Origin: Amaurobius ferox
Taxonomy: Eukaryota; Arthropoda; Arachnida; Araneae; Amaurobiidae
Assembly: GCA_951213105.1 (NCBI GenBank)
Contig: OX578149.1
Span: 3,881,606-3,945,605 of the forward strand
Length of the DNA: 64,000 nucleotides
Direction: 5' to 3'
Numbering within the stretch: position 1 is the first letter of the stretch; every line of letters starts with the position of its first letter. A model generated the notes under the pieces. That model ran no database searches. It was not told where the DNA came from and worked only from the letters and a program-made list of their open reading frames with translations. A program made the translations under genes and the position numbers. This document shows positions 9,900-22,754 of the stretch, in pieces.

Positions 9900-10290
9900 T
9901 GTACTATAGAATACAGAATAGAGGGAGATAAAAAAAAATGGAAAGGTAAAATAATTTTGAATGCATCGGGATATTCTTTATTGTTTCAGTTCTACTGATA
10001 AATAATAATATTTCCAAAAGCGCTTATGCTGTTTTAAATGGATTAATCTAATATACCCATGTCTATCCACTTTACTATTTTAAAGTTGTTACACATTAGG
10101 ATATTTCAATATGCATAAAAGTTTAAAATTATGCTAATCATTTATTTTTACAAAATAGACAGTTTCAATAAATATTTTAGGCCTTTCGTCCTAGAAATGC
10201 ATACAATGCAGGGCTACTTATCCCAGCGCCATCCGAATGATTGTCTCAAACGATATTGCCGTTTTTTAATATGAAATTTTATGCCTCCAT
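9900..10290 (+). repeat. Dispersed repeat family R3, copy 1
   Basis: Shares several blocks with 41500-41830 and 53640-53990, including AATATTCTTTATTG and TTTAGGCCTTTCG, then CATACAATGCAGGGC, TTATCCCAGCGCCA and GAATGATTGTCTCAAAC in the same order. No terminal repeats or open frame. Class unknown. Confidence 0.6.
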
Positions 10291-10900
10291 GCCTTGGATT
10301 TATGAATTTCAGGTTTTCAATAGGGTCAAAGAGTATGACGACGAAAACAATACATACGTGAAGGGAAGATAAAAAGATCGAAATCGGAAGGAATTAAAAA
10401 TAGAGATAAATTAAGCATCTTTTCTTTGAAATCGGAAGGTTTTTCACGATCCTTTCCAGTTGCCAATCGTCTCGCCTTGCTGTGACTCATTGTGAAATAT
10501 CGTCTGATCTCTCTCTCTCCGCGCGCATTCTTTAACTTCCGGATGAATCACGCGCGGGCCAGGTAAAAAAAACATCTCTTCACGGAGCTTACTCACCGGG
10601 GTTGGAATGACAGCACACCAAAATTTGCTCGAAATAGGCTTCCGAAGATTCAAAGTTTGCGACTGCAACGGGAATTATTTCGTCCAATATTATTATGTTT
10701 AGACCAGGTGTGCGAAGTCTTTCACGAGGACAACTCTTGAAATTTTACATATTTCAATTTTTTTTTTCGTAATTTTTCTCAATGTTAACATAACTGAGTT
10801 TCAAGAAATGCATATGGGACGTATTGATCTTATCTTCCATTTTTACCTATCTATATTCATTGTTCTAACGTTTTACTGAGAAGAAAAATACAAAACTGTA
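10291..10900. other. No identifiable feature
   Basis: Moderately GC-rich around 10440-10680, with short open frames (for example minus 10668-10444) whose translations resemble nothing I know. No repeat partner was noticed. Confidence 0.3.
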
Positions 10901-10990
10901 AAAATGTGATGTAGGCAACATATGATTTTCCATATATAATGCAATGAATTGAGTTCTTTCCCAATTTAAGATTTGAGAATCTACTATTTT
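10901..10990 (+). mobile_element. Remnant of the ACTTTCC-type element (extended end)
   Basis: AAAAATGTGATGTAGGCAAC followed by a TTTTCC/ATATATAATGCAATGAATTGA stretch matches the start of the copy at 47493 (AATGCAATGAACTGACTTCTTTC). Only this end is recognisable. Confidence 0.55.
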
Positions 10991-11040
10991 GTGAACATTC
11001 AATGGTTGTTTTATTGTATCTGACAGTTATTGAGTGATCT

Positions 11041-11148
11041 TGTTCGAACGGTTCCTGTTTACGATGATGGGTGCTTTTAAATAAAAACGCCGAATGCGGA
11101 CTCATTCTTGTATCTTGAGAGTACACCTACGATTCCAGGGGATAACCG
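11041..11148 (+). mobile_element. 3' end fragment of an LTR (same family as 39064-39623)
   Basis: Shares GGTTCCTGTTT, GTGCTT..AAATAAA (polyadenylation signal near 11080), CATTCTTGTATCTTG and TTCCAGGGGATA with the end of the solo LTR at 39510-39615, in the same order. The terminal CA and the rest of the LTR are missing. Confidence 0.55.
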
Positions 11149-12634
11149 TTTTTAAAAATAATGCTATTGTATGAATACCATTTTTACTTATGTTAAAAAA
11201 CTTTTTTTCACTTTTCGTAGAATTCCAACGTCTTCAAAATTTATAATCAATAGGCAGATCGATCCTATTGAGTCTGATTAGTCGATCCTATGATACATAT
11301 ACAGTTCGAAAGGATGACTTGAAATCCCATTTCCTTGTATTGTGTCACGCAACAAGAATAAATTCACTTACAAATATGACACTCGATAAAACATCGAAAA
11401 AAGGGAAATATGGAGCATCTGAACTTGAAATCAGTTTAAAAGTAGAACTTGAAATAAATATGCCCTAACTAATCGAGTTGCATTTTAGAATATTGAAAGA
11501 CACGTTATGGTGGATTCGAACATAAACTTTTATGCGTACTAAATACCTCCGTGATTCTGTTCCACTTGCATACACACACCCATATTAATTCCACTTATAC
11601 GTACGAGAAAATTAAAGTATGTCGTAAATTATTTGTTTAAAACGATCCATTACTAAAAATATGGATAAAAGAAAATATATAGAGGCTATTTTTTTAAGTA
11701 AACCAAGTAAAGCGCGTTTTTCAATATACCTGACATTTGATTTTGAAGATTAATTTTCATAGAACATTCAATTCAACACTTTAGGTGTCAATCGTTTTCG
11801 AGTGAACGTTTATTTTTAAAAGCGAAATTTTGTCAAACCTATTGCACTTTTCTAGTTGCTCAAAAAAAATCACATCGAGAAATGAGTCACTTCCAAGTGT
11901 ACATTTTAGATCCAATCCTCCTCGGTTCTAGTATTTCGACAATCGTGCCCCCATTTCGTTGGATCTGCACCATTTGTTCGATTTCTCTCATACACACGGA
12001 GTACACTATTTCCCTATCTATATCATATGCATGGAACGGACTGCCTGGGTGAAGGGTGATGTATCCAAATGATACATGCATCTACCCTGCTATGTAACAC
12101 TTTCACGTCGGTAATATAGAATCTCGGGTTTGGGTGTCATTCGATTCGTCTCATTTTCGAGTCTAAGAGGGGGGAAAAATTAAAATTCCAATATTTCGAA
12201 TGAAGGAATCATCACTTTGCTGAAAGATCGAGCCCATTCACCGGCTTGGGTCTCATTCGATCGGTCTCAGCTTTCGTGTCAACAAAAGTATTTTGAAAAT
12301 TCAAATGAGGGGTGACGATTTCAAAAAACGAACACCCCTTTGCCCCGCAAAAGCTATCCATACACAATTCTCCAACCATTCAAAGACACTTCAGTTAAGT
12401 GTGGAAGTTGAAGACCCAGACCACACGTCCAACCCTAGGGTTTACGGTAGCAATATGTGTGGTGAAGTGTGTAAGTGTCACACAGAGAGTGACGGCACGA
12501 AGGACTATGTATGCAGAGAAAGTAATAACTGAGACCATCTCTGCATTTCCGCGATCTCAAGAAGTCTTCGATCCAGATGCGAAGACGCTGCTTAAAAATG
12601 GCTTAATCCATTTCTAAGCAGCTTTTGGTTTTTA
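11149..12634. other. Unassigned sequence with a diverged direct repeat
   Basis: No credible gene. Two diverged copies of a block of about 120 bp are recognisable at about 12124 and 12246 (GGGT(T/C)TGGGTxTCATTCGAT, then CGGTCTCA/CGTCTCA). Open frames here (for example 12293-12532, 11887-12081 minus) show no family resemblance. Confidence 0.35.
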
Positions 12635-13032
12635 AACACTTTACAACAGAGTTGAAAAGTGTTTATGACTTAGTTCATTTTGACTGTCTATCCGTTTGCA
12701 CGACCACGATCACGGCCGTAAGAATGATTTTATCAAAATGAAAATTTAGTATGTTGTTGGGAAAGTCTATGGGACTGTAAAAGAATAATATCACCTGATT
12801 CGTTTTGGATGGAACCAGGGTTGAGAAAATGATATACCGGTACATTGAACCCCAGGGGATCTTATTTTTTTAACGCATTACAACATAGTTGGAAAGTGTT
12901 TATGACTCGGTTCATTCTGTCTGTCTGTTCTTCTGTCTTAAACATTGTGAATCGACGTAAATAATTAATTATTTTGAATGATGTATTTTGAGCGCGCACA
13001 CACCCTGAATATTTCATAGCTCAGCTACTCAG
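12635..13032 (+). mobile_element. AACACTTT-family MITE fragments preceding the 132-bp array
   Basis: One truncated copy starts at 12635 (AACACTTTACAACAGAGTTG, then GTGTTTATGACTT) and runs to about 12870. A second starts at 12872 (AACGCATTACAACATAGTTG) and breaks off near 12945. The following 12948-13040 segment (TGAATCGACGTAAATAATTA onwards) is found again at 50161-50263, in both cases immediately before an AACACTTT start. Confidence 0.7.
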
Positions 13033-14220
13033 TCATTTTATTAACACTTTACAACAGAGTTGAAAAGCGTTCATTCCGTTCGCACGACAACTGCCGTAAA
13101 AATGACTTCATCGACATGACATTTGAGTATGTTGTTGAAACGGTCTGTGGGACCTAGGGGAATGTCATTTTATTAACACTTTACAACAGAGTTGAAAAGC
13201 GTTCATTCCGTTCGCACGACAACTGCCGTAAAAATGACTTCATCGACATGACATTTGAGTATGTTGTTGAAACGGTCTGTGGGACCTAGGGGAATGTCAT
13301 TTTATTAACACTTTACAACAGAGTTGAAAAGCGTTCATTCCGTTCGCACGACAACTGCCGTAAAAATGACTTCATCGACATGACATTTGAGTATGTTGTT
13401 GAAACGGTCTGTGGGACCTAGGGGAATGTCATTTTATTAACACTTTACAACAGAGTTGAAAAGCGTTCATTCCGTTCGCACGACAACTGCCGTAAAAATG
13501 ACTTCATCGACATGACATTTGAGTATGTTGTTGAAACGGTCTGTGGGACCTAGGGGAATGTCATTTTATTAACACTTTACAACAGAGTTGAAAAGCGTTC
13601 ATTCCGTTCGCACGACAACTGCCGTAAAAATGACTTCATCGACATGACATTTGAGTATGTTGTTGAAACGGTCTGTGGGACCTAGGGGAATGTCATTTTA
13701 TTAACACTTTACAACAGAGTTGAAAAGCGTTCATTCCGTTCGCACGACAACTGCCGTAAAAATGACTTCATCGACATGACATTTGAGTATGTTGTTGAAA
13801 CGGTCTGTGGGACCTAGGGGAATGTCATTTTATTAACACTTTACAACAGAGTTGAAAAGCGTTCATTCCGTTCGCACGACAACTGCCGTAAAAATGACTT
13901 CATCGACATGACATTTGAGTATGTTGTTGAAACGGTCTGTGGGACCTAGGGGAATGTCATTTTATTAACACTTTACAACAGAGTTGAAAAGCGTTCATTC
14001 CGTTCGCACGACAACTGCCGTAAAAATGACTTCATCGACATGACATTTGAGTATGTTGTTGAAACGGTCTGTGGGACCTAGGGGAATGTCATTTTATTAA
14101 CACTTTACAACAGAGTTGAAAAGCGTTCATTCCGTTCGCACGACAACTGCCGTAAAAATGACTTCATCGACATGACATTTGAGTATGTTGTTGAAACGGT
14201 CTGTGGGACCTAGGGGAATG
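13033..14220 (+). repeat. 132-bp tandem repeat, nine apparently identical copies
   Basis: Unit starts are at 13033, 13165, 13297, 13429, 13561, 13693, 13825, 13957 and 14089. The unit is the first part of the AACACTTT element itself (AACACTTTACAACAGAGTTG, GTTCGCACGACAACTGCCGT, TATGTTGTTGAAACGGTCTG, GGGACCTAGGGGAATG). I saw no difference between copies. The rest of the element follows from 14221, so the array is an internal expansion. Confidence 0.95.
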
Positions 14221-15365
14221 TCAATGAATAATAGCACCCGATTCATTTTGGATGAAACCCGGGTTGAAAAAAGGAAATACATTGAACCCTATGGGACCTC
14301 ATGTTTCAAACATTTTTTAAGCGAATTTAAAATTCACAAATGGCTTCGAAAGTTTTAAGAAATATTCAAATGATCCCATATGATATATATATATATATAT
14401 ATGTATATAAATCAGCAAATTATATTTCAATGCCGTCATTTGAATGAAGTTCATTTTTTTCGATGTGAGTTTTAAGTTTTCAAATGTAGTAAATTAATGT
14501 AATACTGTGATCATTTTAAAAATATTACCGAGAAATGCATCGCATTTTAGAGATGTTTATATAAAATTGCATTGAAGTTGGAAAGTGTTTCATAATCAAT
14601 GCTTTCTGCATGATTGATCTTTCTTGTTCAAACATCTTTTAAGCAACGTTAAAATTTATATATTACTTCAAAAATGTAAAGAAATATTCAAATGATTTCA
14701 TGAAATATATAAAAAGAACTGAATAATAAAATATAAATATATAAAATAAATAGGTTCGGTCGTATTTTAAATAAAAATTAAACTAATACTGACACCCATA
14801 CAATAGGAAGAGATCACGTGACCCACTTCAAAATAAAATAGGGTATCCATCTTTTTTCTTAGAGTGAAAATCGTGATTTTTAGAGTTCTTTTAATTTATA
14901 TTGAATGTTGCATCTGTCTTAAAATCGCTTTATTTTTCCGTATTTTCTGCGCATCTATAGTCTGCGCCCACGCAATAACACCCTTTTTGCGTTTAAAGGA
15001 CCATCCCACTTGGATTATTTCTGCAACGAAGCCTCGTTTCAACGAATACAGAATGTAAATAAGGGATTGCAAGATGAGTTGTACAAGAATGGCTGAATTT
15101 TCATTGACGCAAAATGTTTTAATTTTGAAGTCTGGAATAAAAATGTATGAATGAAATACTTACTGTTTTTATATAGAAAGCCAGACGATTTCTATTTCGA
15201 TGACGTCATTTGAATCCAGTTCATTTTTTTCGCTGAAGTTTAAGTTTTCAAGTAAAATAAATGATTGTAATTATTAAAAAATATCATCGCATTTTAGAAA
15301 TGTTTAAATATAATTCAATTTCAGTTTGAAAGTGTTTCATAATGCTTTATGCATCATCTTTATTG
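14221..15365 (+). mobile_element. AACACTTT-family MITE: remainder of the amplified copy plus a second 5'-truncated copy
   Basis: 14221-14626 continues the amplified element (GAACCC..GGGTTGAAAAAA.. then GTTGGAAAGTGTTTCATAATC and the CATGATTGATCTTTCTTG end), with an internal deletion and a short (AT)n near 14384. From about 14627 a second copy starts in mid-element (TTTTAAGCAACGTTAAAATT) and runs to the terminal GTTTGAAAGTGTTTCATAATG near 15340. An open frame at 14864-15058 is element sequence also present non-coding elsewhere. Confidence 0.75.
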
Positions 15366-15379
15366 TTTATCATAGCAAA

Positions 15380-15762
15380 AGTAGTCTTGTATTGTATTGG
15401 TATACGACTGAAAGTTTCGTGATCATTGAGTCATAAATAACTCCTTTTATGCACGATAATGTCACATTGTATCCTCGGCTGCCATGTTAAGACACTATAA
15501 AATGGAGTCCATTTTGAAGTTTTGGCTCTAATTAAAAAAAATTCTAGTTGTTCTAGATTTTGAAGTCGACTATAAAGTTTCGCAAAAATCCATTAATATG
15601 TGCGTTACAGCTATTCTGCTCGAGGAAATCGGCCCCAGACAGAATAACAGACATCACTCCTAAAATAGTCAAAACGCGTTCATGAGGTCCTAAAACATAT
15701 ATTAGCATCCAATCTGAAATTCTCGTGAAAATAATACTTTCTCAATACCACGTATGAGAAAG
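15380..15762 (+). mobile_element. Repeat family R4, copy ending in TTTCTCA..TGAGAAAG
   Basis: Shares GTGATCATTGAG, (C/A)ATAAATAACxCCTT and AATAATGxC with 29740-29880 and with every unit of the 261-bp array at 37011. Its tail (AGTCAAAACGCGTTCA.GAG.TCCTAAAACATATATT, then ACTTTCTCAATACCACGTATGAGAAAGT) matches 30780-30887 and 38660-38783. Confidence 0.6.
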
Positions 15763-18428
15763 TTAAAATGATTTTGTTAAGAGAGAAATCATTTTTTTTT
15801 ATTTCCCGGAGTGATGACTGGAACGACGCAACTCGGCTTCGTGCCATACGCGAGCCACCGCCGATACGCCAGGTACCCTATGGGCATATGGGCTGCGGAG
15901 AAGGGTTCCGGACCATCGAGCCAAAATCACCGCCTTTTGGATTGCGGCGGTTTTAATAATCGGGATGCCACACGTCCGCTACGGCTCGGTAGATTGAATT
16001 TTTGTAAACACTTTTCCATTTTCTGCCCCATCGACGACCCTTTTGAGCGAATACGAACCGGTTGAACCGTTGTGGTCATTCTATATACGCAGACGTGGAT
16101 TCCGATAAGAGCATCCCTCCCCAATCGCGTGTTTTGCATCAACGGGCAGTGCGGGGGGTCCGACGCGGGAGTTTTCTTTTAATCTTGAAGAAAATAATTC
16201 CACAGCTGTCCAATTTCAGAGATGTATGGGGAAAAATTGGATGGGTCTAACCCAACAAGCTTATATGCATGGAGACACTACCTACTAGCATTCTGGCAAA
16301 ACGATTCGCCATAAGTCACAGTTCGCGCTGCCTAAGGCTCCTCTATATACAAGCTGACTCGTCCAGCATATGGAAGCTAATGCCCACCGAAGCATTAGCT
16401 GTATTCGTATTTTCACTTTAGGAAGTACTATTGAAATACATTTCAGTGGGTGTTCTATATCGAACTGCTCTAAACATACTAGAAAATGTATTAGGTTATT
16501 TCGCTTCCTCCAAAGCGAAGAGGAAATAAAAAAAGGCTTATAAATAGTCGGGTATTATCGGTCATTTTCATATAATTCGACGTCTTTCTGGGCTCATAAT
16601 AAGAGCATCGTTTTTTCTATATAATATTGGAACTGCAACAAGTATGAAATACAAATATAAATAGCATTTCAGGAATTTTAATGAGATTTTTGCAAAATAA
16701 ATAAATAAATAAATAATAAAAGAATAATAAGAAGAAGAAAAAGAAAAAAATGTCCATCTATTTCATTCCTTATTTGTTAATCTGCTTATAGAGTGGGAAT
16801 TCTATATTTAATTCTTGTCAATAGTATACGTGCCACGAAATTACGAATATTATTCATATAAAATTATAACCCAATTGCAAATGTGTTAACTTTATCAAAT
16901 GCGTGTAAAAATCAGTATCTGTGCTAAACCGCGAAACAGGGTAATCCATGTATTGACAGAAACTGTGCCGGGCTTCCAATGCTTGTTGTATTGTGGGAGC
17001 TCTAAGACTCCCGGTGATGTCGAAAGCAGTCCATTTATGTGTTATTGTGAAAATTGAAATCAAAATATATGAAATTAAAGCAAGATTGTGACATCAAACT
17101 AAAATATCAATAGATTCATTCAATAACATCGTAGAGTTGAGGTGGTCATGCTGATAGTTGACGGATAGTGACTTCACGTTCAGGAAGAAAACTTATCAAG
17201 AGTGTCTTCATGTATATTAGCTCATTAGTCTAACCGTAGATATCCTATATAACCGTAGATACCTACTGGTTTAACACTTTCCTGACAAACATTTCCATTG
17301 AGTGGGAAAATACAATGGCTCTATTTCGCTGAATATTGAAAGGAGGATCGTGGTGGTCCATATAAAAGAATATAACGGAGGATATAATCTCGAGTACGGC
17401 TCGCGACAACTTTTAAACAAGGATGTTCACTCGTTTCAGTCCAAAAGTAGTTCGCCCTATGGAGAGTGAACTCAAGTTATATTTTTTATCATTTGATTTT
17501 CGTTAACGAGAAGGGCGTTCGTTTTGAAATGCATGAAACAGGGCTACGTGTTCATCATTTGGACTCAACATTTCTTAGAATGCTTTCGATTTTTCGAAAT
17601 TTTATGTTTGGGATAAAAGGAGGTTCTACTAAGTTGGGATAAAAGGAGGATCTCGCTGTAGATCAACAGGCCTTTGGCGTTTCTCCTTCAAATGGTTGTA
17701 CTCATTTGGAGCTGTTTTGTTTGAGATATCGTCCCCACACAGACTATCCTGAAATGATTGTTTCGTCTTCAAAGACGGCTCAGAAAGCGTCTGTCCAACC
17801 CAATCAGATTCTGGATGCACGCAGCAGAAGCGTCCAAAGACCGGTCTCGTGTTTCTAGAAGACCTCAACAGTTTCTACATTATTTTCACTGGACATCTCT
17901 TGCATTTTTATAAACTTATGAGCGCATTATAGCTCATCCAAAGTTTTCATCTAATGTAATTCTGAATTTTATCATGAGTCATTTGTTTATCTGTTTACAG
18001 TTGCCTTTGCAACGCTTTGGCCTAGCCGATGCCTATGTATGAGCACATTGAGATCATGATACTATCATCCCCTCTAAGTGATTTAATGCAAGCATCTTAT
18101 AATTGTTTGGGTCTCTTTTTGTTTATTATTTCAGGAGAGTTTAATGGCACAAAAGTGTTCTGTATTCTTCTCGCTTCAACTATAGCTATATATGGACCTT
18201 TAGATATGAGACAGAAAAGCTAGGGTACCAGGGCCATTGGCTCGAGGTAACTTCGGGCCCGGTCATAGTTTTACATCATAAACAAAGTCCCCCACCCCCC
18301 AAAACATATTGTTCACACAGGGCTTAAGATTCTATGCCGTAAGAGAAAGATAAAAGACCGAAATAAAGAATTCGCATTTATTTTTGAACTCGTAAAAATA
18401 ATATAAAAAAACTGATGCGGCCAACGCT
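15763..18428. other. No identifiable gene or repeat
   Basis: Mixed sequence. A GC-richer patch at 15810-16180 has overlapping open frames (62-84 codons) with no recognisable motif. A GTTCGCCCTATGGA match at 17450 recurs at 33716. An A-rich low-complexity stretch lies at 16697-16750. Nothing here can be called. Confidence 0.3.
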
Positions 18429-20307
18429 TGACTTTCCCTGCATACTTATACCCACGTTTTCTTTATTTTAATTAAATTTAATTCACTTTTAATTGAATTT
18501 TCTTTCTCATGTGGTAACTGGACTTATGGTCAAAGGTGGCGTAGAGAAAATACGAAAAAACTAAAATATCTCGAGAACGGTTAGTCCTAGTGTAATGGGG
18601 TTGATCTTATTCTTTTCATCATTAAAAATTACGTTTAAAACAAGCATTTAATGGATATATTTAAGCATACGTAGTTTTTATTTTAGATTTTGATGATTTT
18701 TGAGGGCAATTTCGCAAAAAAAGGCAGGTTATTTTTCTCCGAATCGTACCAAAATCTAATCAACACCAAAGTGACCCATAAGCGACTTATCTACCGAATT
18801 TTGCGAAATTCGGTATATTAGTGTTTTAGATAGAGTGGATACAGACAATTTTTGCGGGCTAGTTCGAAAAAAAAAGGCGGGTTCTGTCTTTACGAATCCT
18901 ACCAAAAACTACTCAACACCAGGGTTCCATCCGAGTGACTTACCTACGAAATTTTATGAAATTCGTTCCAGTAGTTTTTTAGTTAGAGTGGATACATACA
19001 TTGCACATACAGACACACACACAGACACACAGACTCACACACAGACACACAGACTCACACACAGACGTCACTCTAAAAATGGGTTTTCGTATTTTAGAGG
19101 TCTCGAAACGTGTAGATCCGTCCGAAACTCGAGTTGTGATTTTCGGTATGATTCCAACCCTTTCCCTATACATTACCATGTATTGCAGGGAAAGTAAAAA
19201 TCTGATGTGGGCAGCACATGACTTTCGCTGCAGACTCAAATTCATTTTTTCTTTATTTCTTTAATAATTCATTAGATTGAGTTTTATTACACCGATCAAA
19301 TAACACTAAATTTGCATTTTTAATTAAATTTTTGTTTTTAATTGGTAATTGAGCATTTTCCCGAAATCGGCGTGACAAAAATGCAAGAAATCTCAAATAT
19401 CTTGAGAACGGTTAGTCCTAAAGTATAATGGAGTGTTATATTCTTTTCCTCGTCAAAAATTGCATATAAAACAAAAATTCATTTGATATATTTGAGCATA
19501 TATAGTCTTTTTTTTTTTCGATTTTGGCGATTTTTGTGGGCCATTTCGTAAAAAAAAGGCAGGTTGTTGTTCTCCGAATTGTACCAAAATCTAATCAGCA
19601 CCAGAGTATCCCACAAGTAACTTATCTAGCAATTTTTGTGAAATTGGGTCAATTAGTATTTTAGTTACTGTGGATACATGAAATTTTTGCGAGTCATTTT
19701 CTAAAAAAAGGCAGGTTGTTCATTTCCGAATCCTACCAAAATCTAATCAGTACCAGGGTCGACCACAAGTGACTTATCTACCAAATTTTATGTAATTTAG
19801 TCGATTAGTTGAGTTTTAAAGTGGAAATATATAATTTTTGTGGGCGATTTCGTAAAAAAAGGCAGGTTATTCTCTTTCGAATCGTATCAAAATTTAATCA
19901 GCGCCAAGGTGACCTACAAGTCACTTACTTATGTACCAAATTCTGTAAAATTTGATCAATTAGTTTTTCAGTTACAGTGGATACAGACAATTTTTGAGGG
20001 CCATGTCGCAAAAGAAAGGCGGGTTGGTTTATTCCGAATAGTACCCAAAACTAATCAGCACCAGGGTCACATACACGTGACTTACCTACCAAATTTTATG
20101 AAATTCAGTCCATTAGTTTTTGAGTTAGAGTGGATACATACATTGCACACACAGACCGACACACACACAGACGTCACGCTAAAAATAGTTTTTTCGTATT
20201 CTAGAGGTCTCGAAACGTGTAGATCCGTCGAAAACTCGAGTTGCGATTTTCGACATGATTCCAATACTTTCCCTATACATTACCGTGTATTACAGGGAAA
20301 GTAAAAA

Positions 20308-22754
20308 TCTGATGTGGGCAGCACATGACTTTCCTGCAGACTTTATATCCACGTTCTCTTTATTTTAATTAACTGTAATTCACTTTTAATTCAATTTTCG
20401 TTCTCATTTGATAACTGGACTTATTTTCAAAGATGGAGTAGAGAAAATACGAAAAACTAAAATATCTCGAGAACGGCTAGTCCTAGTGTAATGGGGTTGG
20501 TCTTATTCGTTTCTTCGTTAGAAATTACGTGTTAAACAAGCATTTAATGGATATATTTGAGCATACGTAGTTTTTACTTTCCTTATATACATAATGTATA
20601 AGGAAAGTATTGTGACGGGGTCGAAAATTCGAAATCGAGTTTTCGACGGGAGAGCACGTTTCAAGCATCCCTGATCACGAATAAAACATTTTTGAAGTGT
20701 TGTCTGTGTGTGTGGGTGTGTGAAAGTATGTGTGTGTGTGTGTGTGTGTGTGTCAGTGAGTCTGGGGAGACGATAACTGACGAACGAATGGACCGATTCG
20801 AACCAAATTTGGTACAAAAATCACAATCCGTAAACACTGGAAGCCTATTGTTTTTATACATAATCGAATGTTCAGAACCCCCCTTAATTTTCGAATAAAA
20901 TTTTGAAAAAATCGTCAAAAAATTAAAACTACTAATAAAGTTACACAATTAGACATTTCTTATGTAATTTTTCATTAGAAAACGATTGACACAAATTTTA
21001 GAACGCTAACATGAACCGTTCTCGAGATATTACACATTTTTCAAAAAAATATTAAAAGTCATATAAAATGAAAAAGAAGTATTTCCTATTGAGAAACATG
21101 TTAACTTTTCATATGTAATACCATGCGATAAATTGGGTGACATCAATCTCGTGGATCTAGTTCGTTCCATTCATGAAAAAAGATACTTTGAGTAATACCT
21201 TTGTATTTGAACGCCAATGGTCCTTTATTTCCTGTAAGAACAACTTATTTCTTCGTCCATAACGCTTGGCGACGAATTTGGCGAAATGTCGCCAACTTGG
21301 CGACTTTTTGAAATGTTGCCAAATTAACGAAAATCTCGCCAAATGGATAAAAATGACGCTAAATCAATGAAAATGACGACCAATTGTCGAAAATTCAATA
21401 CCTTGGAAAGAATATTTGTATCTACTATAAGAAAAACCTATTTTTTTACTGTAAAAGTAGTAAATTTATTACATTATATAAGGAAAGTCATGTGTTGCCG
21501 ACATCAGATTTTTTATTTTAGATTTTGACGATTTTTGAGGACCATTTTGCTAAAAAAGGCAGGTTATTTTTTTCTGAATCATATTAAAATCTAGTCAACA
21601 CCAGGGTAACCCACAAGTGACTTATCTACCGAATTTTGTGTCCATTAGTTTTTGAGCTAGAGTGGATACAAGTTTTCGCGGACCATTTTGCAAAAAAAGG
21701 CAGGTTCTTTTATCTCGAATCGTACCCAAAACTAATCAGCACCAGACTCGCCCGCAAGTGACTAACCTACCAAATTTTATGCAATTCGGTCCATTATTTT
21801 TTTAGTTAGAGTGGATACAAAATCTGCACAGACAGACAGACCACACAGATATTACGCTAAAAATAGTTTTTTCGTATTCTAGAGGTCTCGAAACGTGTAG
21901 ATCCGCCGAAAACTCGAGTTACGATTTTCGGCATGATACCAATACTTTCCCTATACATTACCATGTATTGCAGGGAAAGTAAAAATCTGATGTGGGCAGC
22001 ACATGACTTTCCTTGCAGACTTATATCCACTTTCTCTTTATTTTAATTAAATTTATTTCACCTTTAATTCAATTTTCTTTCTCATTCGATAACCGGACTT
22101 ATTTTCAAAGGTGGCGTAGAGAAAATACGAAAAACTAAAATATCTCGAGAACGGCTAGTCCTAGTGTAATGGGGTTGGTCTTATTCTTTTCTTCATTAAA
22201 AATTACGTATTAAACAAGCATTTCATGGATATATTTGAGCATACGTAGTTTTTTATTTTAGATTTTGGCAATTTTTGCGGGCCATTTTGCAAAAAAAGGC
22301 AGGTTATTTTTTTCTGAATCGTACCAAAATCTAATTAGCACCAGGGTGACCTATACGTGACTCATCTACCGAATTTTGTGAAATTCGGTCCATTAGTTTT
22401 TCAGCTACAGCGGATACAAGCTTTTGCGGGCCATTTCGCAAAAAAGGCGGATTCTTTTATTCCGAATCGTACCCAAAACTAATCAGCACCAGACTCGCCC
22501 ACAAGTGACTTACGACCAAATTTTGTGAAATTCGGTCCATTAGTTTTTTAGTTATAGTGGATACAAAATCTGCACAGACAGACACACAGACAGACAGACA
22601 CACAGACACACACACAGACGTCACGCTAAAAATGGTTTTTTCGTATTCTAGAGGTCTTGAAACGTGTAGATCAGTCGAAAACTCGAGTTGCGATTTTCGA
22701 CATGATTCCAATACTTTCCCTATACATTACCGTGTATTACAGGGAAAGTAAAAA
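20308..22754 (+). repeat. 2,447-bp tandem duplication, copy 1
   Basis: Two array units (20308-21985 with a nested element, and 21986-22754) form a block repeated immediately at 22755-25201. Every position I compared between the copies was identical. The junctions fall within homologous unit ends, as expected for unequal exchange. Confidence 0.9.
20576..21508 (-). mobile_element. Nested ACTTTCC-type element, 933 bp, opposite orientation
   Basis: Begins ACTTTCCTTATATACATAAT and ends GGAAAGTCATGTG then TTGCCGACATCAGA, the reverse complement of the extended array-unit end. It interrupts the unit at GCATACGTAGTTTTT^TATTTTAGA, which is uninterrupted at 22245. T-runs flank both sides. Internal features are (TG)n with GAGTCTGGGGAGACGATAAC and a cluster of TGGCGAC/GTCGCCAA words near 21255-21310. 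Its open frames are poly-Thr-His or Cys-Val microsatellite translations, not genes. Confidence 0.75.

Noticed and set aside
13033..14220. CRISPR-like array
   Set aside because: The repeats are contiguous without unique spacers and the unit is a mobile-element segment in an animal genome.
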